Shown one piece after another: positions 59,651-64,000 of a DNA stretch of 64,000 nucleotides. Positions within the stretch are counted from its first letter, which is position 1, and each line of letters starts with the position of its first letter. The DNA is taken from NCBI GenBank assembly GCA_965660675.1, contig CBFIAU010000003.1:1-64000 (forward strand). Direction: 5' to 3'. The DNA is from UBA12202 sp002691725. GTDB taxonomy: Bacteria > Pseudomonadota > Alphaproteobacteria > Puniceispirillales > UBA1172. A program made the position numbers and the translations under genes. Under the pieces are notes generated by a model. That model was not told where the DNA came from. It saw only the letters and a list, made by a program, of their open reading frames with translations, and did not search any database.

Positions 59651-60253
59651 ATGACTGATGCAGCCGCGAGGCAGCCCACATCCGTGACCGAAGATGATGA
59701 TGCTGATAGTATCGAGATCGCTATAACCGAACAGGTTGTCGCAACGATATTGATCAAAGACCCGTCTTGGCACGAGATTCTAAACAAAACAGATCAAGCA
59801 CGGCTATCGCTGGTGATGAAAGAAGCCTTGCAGATGGCTGATGATAATGTGCAGCCGATTGCCGCCTCGCCTATTATACCCCAGCCTATTATGCCGACTA
59901 CCATGCCGGCTTCATTTTCGATTATGCTCACCGATAATCGCCAGATGGCCATGTTTAATCAGCAATTCCGCCAGAAAGAGCTAGCCACCAATGTCTTGTC
60001 TTTCCCTGATGAGGAGGATGATCAGTATCTTGGTGATATCGCAATAGGTTATGCGATCACCAAAGCCGAGGCAGAGGCCGAAGGCAAGCGGGCAGATGAT
60101 CATTTTCTGCATTTGCTTGTCCATGGCATCTTGCATCTTTTGGGGTATGATCACCTCAATGATGATGATGCTAATGTTATGGAAGCTGAAGAAGCCCGGA
60201 TTCTAGCGGTTATCGGTATTGCTGATCCTTATCAATCTCTTGGTGGGGTTTAG
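59651..60253 (+). CDS. ybeY: Endoribonuclease YbeY
   Basis: 200 aa, somewhat long. YbeY is a metal-dependent RNase for 16S rRNA 3' maturation. The zinc triad HGILHLLGYDH (His-x3-His-x5-His) is intact, preceded by RQKELATNVLSFPDEEDD. The N-terminal ~35 residues are an acidic extension, and a Pro/Met-rich segment (PIIPQPIMPTTMPA) is inserted before the core. Confidence 0.95.
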   Translation: MTDAAARQPTSVTEDDDADSIEIAITEQVVATILIKDPSWHEILNKTDQARLSLVMKEALQMADDNVQPIAASPIIPQPIMPTTMPASFSIMLTDNRQMAMFNQQFRQKELATNVLSFPDEEDDQYLGDIAIGYAITKAEAEAEGKRADDHFLHLLVHGILHLLGYDHLNDDDANVMEAEEARILAVIGIADPYQSLGGV

Positions 60254-60255
60254 CT

Positions 60256-61137
60256 ATGACAACGTCAGCAGGATCAAAAATGGGGTTTTGGAAAAAAATA
60301 AAATATGGATTGAAGAAGCTCATTCCCGGAAACTCCTCGCCCTTAGCGCGTGAGGAAATTGCCGAACTTCTGGAAGAATCGTTTCGTGAGACGGTGCATT
60401 TTGATAGCCATGAAAGCACCTTGCTGCAAAATATGCTGGGCTTGCGCGATATCACGGCGGTTGATGTCATGGTGCCGCGGGCTGATATATTTTATGTTGA
60501 TCAATCTGATAGTATGGAACAGATCATTGAAAAAATAACTGGTGCTGGCCATTCTCGTGTGCCAGTCGTCAATGAAAATCTTGATCAGGTTGAAGGTATT
60601 TTGCATATCAAAGACCTGTTGCGAATGATGCAGGCGAATGAGAAGGTGGATATCACCGCACATCTGCGGCAACCGATCTTTATCTCGCCGACGATGCGGT
60701 TACTGGATTTATTGCAGGAAATGCGGATACGCCGCCTACATCTGGCCTTGGTCGTCGATGAATATGGCGGAACAGATGGCTTGATCACGATTGAGAACCT
60801 GGTCGAGGAGATCATTGGTGAGATCAATGACGAACATGATGAGGACACCACGCCATTATTTGATATTGCCAGTGATGGAACTGCGATGGCTGATGCGCGG
60901 CTCGAAATTGAGCGGCTGGAAACGGTCACTGGCTCATTGCTTGATGAAGATAATCAGGATGAAATTGATACTGTTGGTGGATTGGTTATCTCACTTGCTG
61001 GCCGCGTGCCTGGCCGGGGTGAAATTATCAGGCACCCGTCGGGGCTTGAGTTTGAAATCATTGAAAGTGACCCACGCCATGTGTCGATGATTAAGATCCG
61101 TCGTTTAATCAAATCGTCTCAGAAATCAATCTCATGA
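60256..61137 (+). CDS. corC: CBS-domain transporter-associated protein (CorC/YbeX)
   Basis: 293 aa, soluble (no N-terminal DUF21 membrane domain). Two CBS domains start at DVMVPRADIFYVDQSDSMEQIIEKI and ISPTMRLLDLLQEMRIRRLHLALVVDEYGGTDGLITIENLVEEIIGEI, then the CorC_HlyC C-terminal domain (ARLEIERLETVTGSLLDEDNQDEIDTVGGLVISLAGRVPGRGE). It is linked to magnesium/cobalt efflux in Salmonella and to translation in E. coli. It starts 2 bases after ybeY and its TGA overlaps the lnt ATG. Confidence 0.95.
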   Translation: MTTSAGSKMGFWKKIKYGLKKLIPGNSSPLAREEIAELLEESFRETVHFDSHESTLLQNMLGLRDITAVDVMVPRADIFYVDQSDSMEQIIEKITGAGHSRVPVVNENLDQVEGILHIKDLLRMMQANEKVDITAHLRQPIFISPTMRLLDLLQEMRIRRLHLALVVDEYGGTDGLITIENLVEEIIGEINDEHDEDTTPLFDIASDGTAMADARLEIERLETVTGSLLDEDNQDEIDTVGGLVISLAGRVPGRGEIIRHPSGLEFEIIESDPRHVSMIKIRRLIKSSQKSIS

Positions 61138-62642
61138 TAAAGCACTGGCCGGCATTAGCGGTGCCATTAGCCGGTATGCTGGCAAGCTTCGCCCTGCCTC
61201 CTATGCATATTCTGCCATTGGTATTTGCTCTTGCCTATCCGATGGCACGACTGCTGGCTTGCTCGACCATACGCTCCGCTTTCTGGGTCGGTTGGGGATG
61301 TGGGTTAGGCTGGTTTATCGTCTCATTATACTGGATCAGCAACGCCATGATGACAGGCGGCGCAGAGTTTTATTGGATGATCCCATTTGCGATGCTTTGC
61401 CTGCCCTCTGTTTTGGCGATATTTTGGGGCGTTGCGTTTGCTCTCGCCTGGTGCTCTGGCACATCTCCAACAATCAGATGGGCGGCATTAATCGCATGGG
61501 TGATGATTGCCGAATATGTGCGCGCTTTCCTCTTTACCGGGTTTCCGTGGCAATCCCCTGGAATGGTGTTTGCCATCGCCCCATTAGGGTTTGATCTGGC
61601 ATCGGTGATTGGGGTGTTTGGCTGCGGCGTTGTCATGATAATGGTAGCGGGACTACCGCTTGCTTGGCGCCTTGATAAAGGCTTTGGCAAAGTCATATCA
61701 GCTATGCTGGCAGGCGTGGTTGTGGTTGCCGCTATTGCCGCCCAGCGGCCAGCGGTTGATCATGCCGCATCAGGGCTTACCGTGCGGATGGTTCAGCCCG
61801 CAATCCAGCAGCAGGATAAATGGAAGTATGAGCTAAGGGATCAGCATCTCAAAGCGCATCTGGACCAAAGCCAGGCTGTTGGCAGCAATCAATCATCGGC
61901 AAGTCCTGACGTAATTATCTGGGGTGAGGTCAGTTATGCAGGCTTTCTTGAAAACGATTGGGATAATATCAATGCCCGATTATCAGAAGCAACAGCAGGC
62001 GGGTCATGGCTAATCCTTGGCTCATTAAGAAAACAGCATTTAGCCGATCAAGCCAAATATTTTAATAGCATCTTTCTCATTAACCCGGATACGCGCATCA
62101 GCGGCATATATGATAAACGCAATTTAGTGCCATGGGGCGAATATGTTCCTTTTCGGGAAATGTTTTCATTCGTTGATAATCTGGCTGGAGGCATAGATTT
62201 TTCTGCTGGCACGGGCGCGTGGATGCAAAAGCTTGAACGCTCAGATGGACAGATTGTCCATATTGCCCCGTTAATCTGTTATGAAGTTATCTTTCCGGTT
62301 AGCACACGCAAGGCCGCGGCAGGTGCTGATATGATGGTTAACCTGACCAATGATGCGTGGTTTGGCGATAGTCTGGGGCCTAGGCAGCATCTAGCGATGG
62401 CGCAAATGCGGTCTGCCGAACTAGGGTTGCCTATGGTAAGGGTAGCAACAACCGGCATTTCCGCCGCCATAGATGCTTATGGCAGGATCACATCGCACAT
62501 CAATTATAATGCTTCTGAATGGCAGGATACAGAAATCTCTGGCCGCACTCATACGTTTTATGCCAGTTATGGTGAACTTGGCTTCCTCATTTTAATGGTC
62601 TTATGTGTCTTAACGGGAATAGGCTTTCGGTCTCGCAACTGA
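61134..62642 (+). CDS. lnt: Apolipoprotein N-acyltransferase
   Basis: 502 aa. Lnt adds the third acyl chain to outer-membrane lipoproteins. There are about six N-terminal membrane helices, then a nitrilase-like periplasmic domain with the catalytic triad in IIWGEVSYAGFL (Glu), IYDKRNLVPWGEYVPF (Lys) and APLICYEVIFP (Cys), plus a final helix. The window encodes several lipoproteins that would be its substrates. ATGA overlap with corC. Confidence 0.96.
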   Translation: MIKHWPALAVPLAGMLASFALPPMHILPLVFALAYPMARLLACSTIRSAFWVGWGCGLGWFIVSLYWISNAMMTGGAEFYWMIPFAMLCLPSVLAIFWGVAFALAWCSGTSPTIRWAALIAWVMIAEYVRAFLFTGFPWQSPGMVFAIAPLGFDLASVIGVFGCGVVMIMVAGLPLAWRLDKGFGKVISAMLAGVVVVAAIAAQRPAVDHAASGLTVRMVQPAIQQQDKWKYELRDQHLKAHLDQSQAVGSNQSSASPDVIIWGEVSYAGFLENDWDNINARLSEATAGGSWLILGSLRKQHLADQAKYFNSIFLINPDTRISGIYDKRNLVPWGEYVPFREMFSFVDNLAGGIDFSAGTGAWMQKLERSDGQIVHIAPLICYEVIFPVSTRKAAAGADMMVNLTNDAWFGDSLGPRQHLAMAQMRSAELGLPMVRVATTGISAAIDAYGRITSHINYNASEWQDTEISGRTHTFYASYGELGFLILMVLCVLTGIGFRSRN

Positions 62643-62647
62643 TTGGC

Positions 62648-62675
62648 TTGACGCATAAAATACGATGACTAGAAT
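62648..62675 (+). promoter_or_regulatory. Candidate sigma-70 promoter for metK
   Basis: TTGACG (62648-62653), 16-base spacer, TAGAAT (62670-62675): five of six matches in each element, 29 bases before ATG 62705. The leader is too short for a SAM riboswitch. Confidence 0.6.
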
Positions 62676-62704
62676 AAGCCGAGTTTTAATAAAAAGGAAT
62701 GATA

Positions 62705-63865
62705 ATGACACATCTTTTTACAAGCGAATCTGTTTCTGAAGGCCATCCAGATAAAGTATGCGACCGTATTTCTGATGAAGTGGTTGATCTGCTTATCGGC
62801 AAGGATAAAGAAAGCCGGGTGGCGTGTGAGACATTTGCAACAACAAACCGAACAATCATTGGTGGTGAAATTCGGTGTAGTCAGAAAGTCGATAAAGACG
62901 AAATTATCGCTGTCGCCAGAGAAGCTGTTAAAAGCATAGGCTATGAGCAAGATGGCTATCACTGGCAACATATGGCGGTCGAATGTTATCTGCATGAGCA
63001 ATCCAGTGACATTGCGCAAGGCGTTGATGCGGGATCAAATAAAGACGAAGGTGCTGGTGATCAGGGGATTATGTTCGGCTATGCCTGTCAAGAAACCGAT
63101 GTGCTTATGCCAGCGCCAATCTTATATTCGCATCAAATCCTGAAATCGCTGGCTGAGGCCAGACATTCAGGTCAGGCTGATATTTTAGGGCCAGATAGCA
63201 AATCACAAATCACTTGTGTCTATGAGAATGGCAAACCTGTGCGTGCGTCTAGTGTTGTTGTCTCGACCCAACATACCGAAGGCAGTGAGGGCAAAGTGCG
63301 TGATCTGGTGCGTGAACATGTTGTCAAGATTCTGCCTGATGGCTGGATGTGTGATGAAAACGATTTTTATGTTAACCCAACAGGCACGTTTGTCATTGGT
63401 GGCCCTGATGGTGATGCCGGGCTTACTGGCCGCAAGATTATCGTTGATACTTATGGTGGCGCGGCGCCTCATGGTGGCGGCGCATTTAGCGGCAAAGACC
63501 CGACAAAAGTGGATCGTTCTGCCGCCTATGCTGCCAGATATTTAGCTAAAAATGTCGTTGCCGCTGGCTTGGCTGATAAATGTACTATTCAGTTATCTTA
63601 TGCGATAGGCGTATCAAAGCCGTTATCTGTCTATGTCAATACGGCAGGAACAGGAAAGATAGAGGATAGCAGATTAGAAGCTGTCTTACCTGAAGTCATG
63701 GACTTATCACCGCGCGGCATTCGTCAGGCGCTAGGGCTTAATGCCCCGATCTATGCGGCGACCGCCGCTTATGGGCATTTTGGCCGGATCGCTGGTGAAG
63801 CTGGCGCGGGGAGTTTCAGCTGGGAAGCCACCGATTTAAGAGATGCTATCCTCAAGGCTGTATAA
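62705..63865 (+). CDS. metK: S-adenosylmethionine synthetase
   Basis: 386 aa from ATG 62705, which has AAGGA at proper distance; an in-frame ATG two codons earlier (62699) is too close. MetK makes SAM from ATP and methionine. SEGHPDKVCDRISDEVVD, the signature GAGDQGIMFGYA, and the P-loop-like GGGAFSGKDPTKVDRSAAYAARY are intact. It supplies the methyl donor for RsmG, RsmI, MiaB and TrmB encoded nearby. Confidence 0.98.
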   Translation: MTHLFTSESVSEGHPDKVCDRISDEVVDLLIGKDKESRVACETFATTNRTIIGGEIRCSQKVDKDEIIAVAREAVKSIGYEQDGYHWQHMAVECYLHEQSSDIAQGVDAGSNKDEGAGDQGIMFGYACQETDVLMPAPILYSHQILKSLAEARHSGQADILGPDSKSQITCVYENGKPVRASSVVVSTQHTEGSEGKVRDLVREHVVKILPDGWMCDENDFYVNPTGTFVIGGPDGDAGLTGRKIIVDTYGGAAPHGGGAFSGKDPTKVDRSAAYAARYLAKNVVAAGLADKCTIQLSYAIGVSKPLSVYVNTAGTGKIEDSRLEAVLPEVMDLSPRGIRQALGLNAPIYAATAAYGHFGRIAGEAGAGSFSWEATDLRDAILKAV

Positions 63866-63880
63866 TCTGGATATGGATTG

Positions 63881-64000
63881 ATGCAACACCCATATGATCA
63901 GCCGCAATTTTATGGGCGCCGACGTGGCAGAAAGCTTCGGCCTGCACAAGATGCCGCATTGCAAAATGAAATGGCAAATTATGGCATTACCGATGCTATG
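63881..64000 (+). CDS. trmB: tRNA (guanine46-N7)-methyltransferase, N-terminal fragment
   Basis: Forty codons open to the window edge from ATG 63881, 15 bases after the metK stop. The translated start contains FYGRRRGRKLRPAQDAALQ, which resembles the basic N-terminus of alphaproteobacterial TrmB, and trmB is the usual neighbour after metK. The catalytic domain lies outside, so the call rests on this short motif plus context. Confidence 0.8.
   Translation, partial: MQHPYDQPQFYGRRRGRKLRPAQDAALQNEMANYGITDAM

Noticed and set aside
62643..62704. SAM riboswitch before metK
   Set aside because: Only 62 bases between lnt and metK, largely taken by a promoter-like pair; no pseudoknot-type structure seen.

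Overview
This is an almost gap-free run of core chromosomal genes from an alphaproteobacterium. It contains the replication-origin neighbourhood. The order mnmE-mnmG-rsmG-parA-parB, then hemE, a DnaA-box-rich intergenic region, and ppsR (homologue of Rickettsia RP001)-maf-coaE-dnaQ-secB-fxsA-tim44 is the arrangement known around oriC in Caulobacter and Rickettsia. Mid-range base composition, short intergenic gaps and ATGA-type overlaps suggest a streamlined, probably marine lineage. SAR116 (Puniceispirillales) is my guess; the window alone cannot prove it. I saw no rRNA or tRNA gene, insertion sequence, prophage, CRISPR array or defence system.

Layout. 1-0.3 kb: C-terminus of a porin and its terminator. 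0.4-5.5 kb, plus strand: DUF3576 lipoprotein, leuS, lptE, holA. leuS is interrupted by two N-runs with duplicated flanks, best read as assembly artefacts. 5.5-11.5 kb, minus strand: mnmE-mnmG-rsmG-parA-parB with two perfect parS sites. 11.6-15.05 kb: ogt, then rho, hemJ and hemE on the minus strand. 15.05-15.43 kb: predicted oriC. 15.4-21.3 kb: ppsR, maf, coaE, dnaQ, secB, fxsA, a Tim44-like gene, a Smr-domain gene and an XRE regulator. 21.6-25.5 kb: histidine genes hisB-hisH-GNAT-hisA-hisF-hisE. 25.5-34.9 kb: HIT protein, comM, gshB, BON lipoprotein, yraN, rsmI, an LpoA-like lipoprotein, hemW, rdgB, rph. 35.1-40.4 kb: stress genes hrcA, grpE, dnaK, dnaJ, with heat-shock-sigma-like promoters before grpE and dnaK. 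40.6-52.8 kb: dapB, DUF2244, nth, a lipoprotein, a PfkB kinase, mutS, glnD, murJ, trpS. 52.9-64 kb: nfu, a Bax-like glucosaminidase, a polysaccharide deacetylase, tsaB, rimI, miaB, phoH, ybeY, corC, lnt, metK and the start of trmB.

How it works together. The window combines the segregation module (ParA, ParB, two parS), the origin, replication and repair proteins (HolA, DnaQ, MutS, Nth, Ogt), tRNA modification (MnmE/MnmG, MiaB, TsaB), proteostasis (HrcA/GrpE/DnaK/DnaJ, SecB) and envelope biogenesis (LptE, MurJ, Lnt, LpoA-like, Bax-like).

The most unusual signal is not a gene. Short imperfect tandem repeats (9-19 bp units, 2-7 copies) recur at gene ends, leaders and intergenic junctions throughout. 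Inside reading frames the unit is 9, 12, 15 or 18 bp; outside it is mostly 11, 13, 14 or 17 bp. No undescribed multigene system was found.
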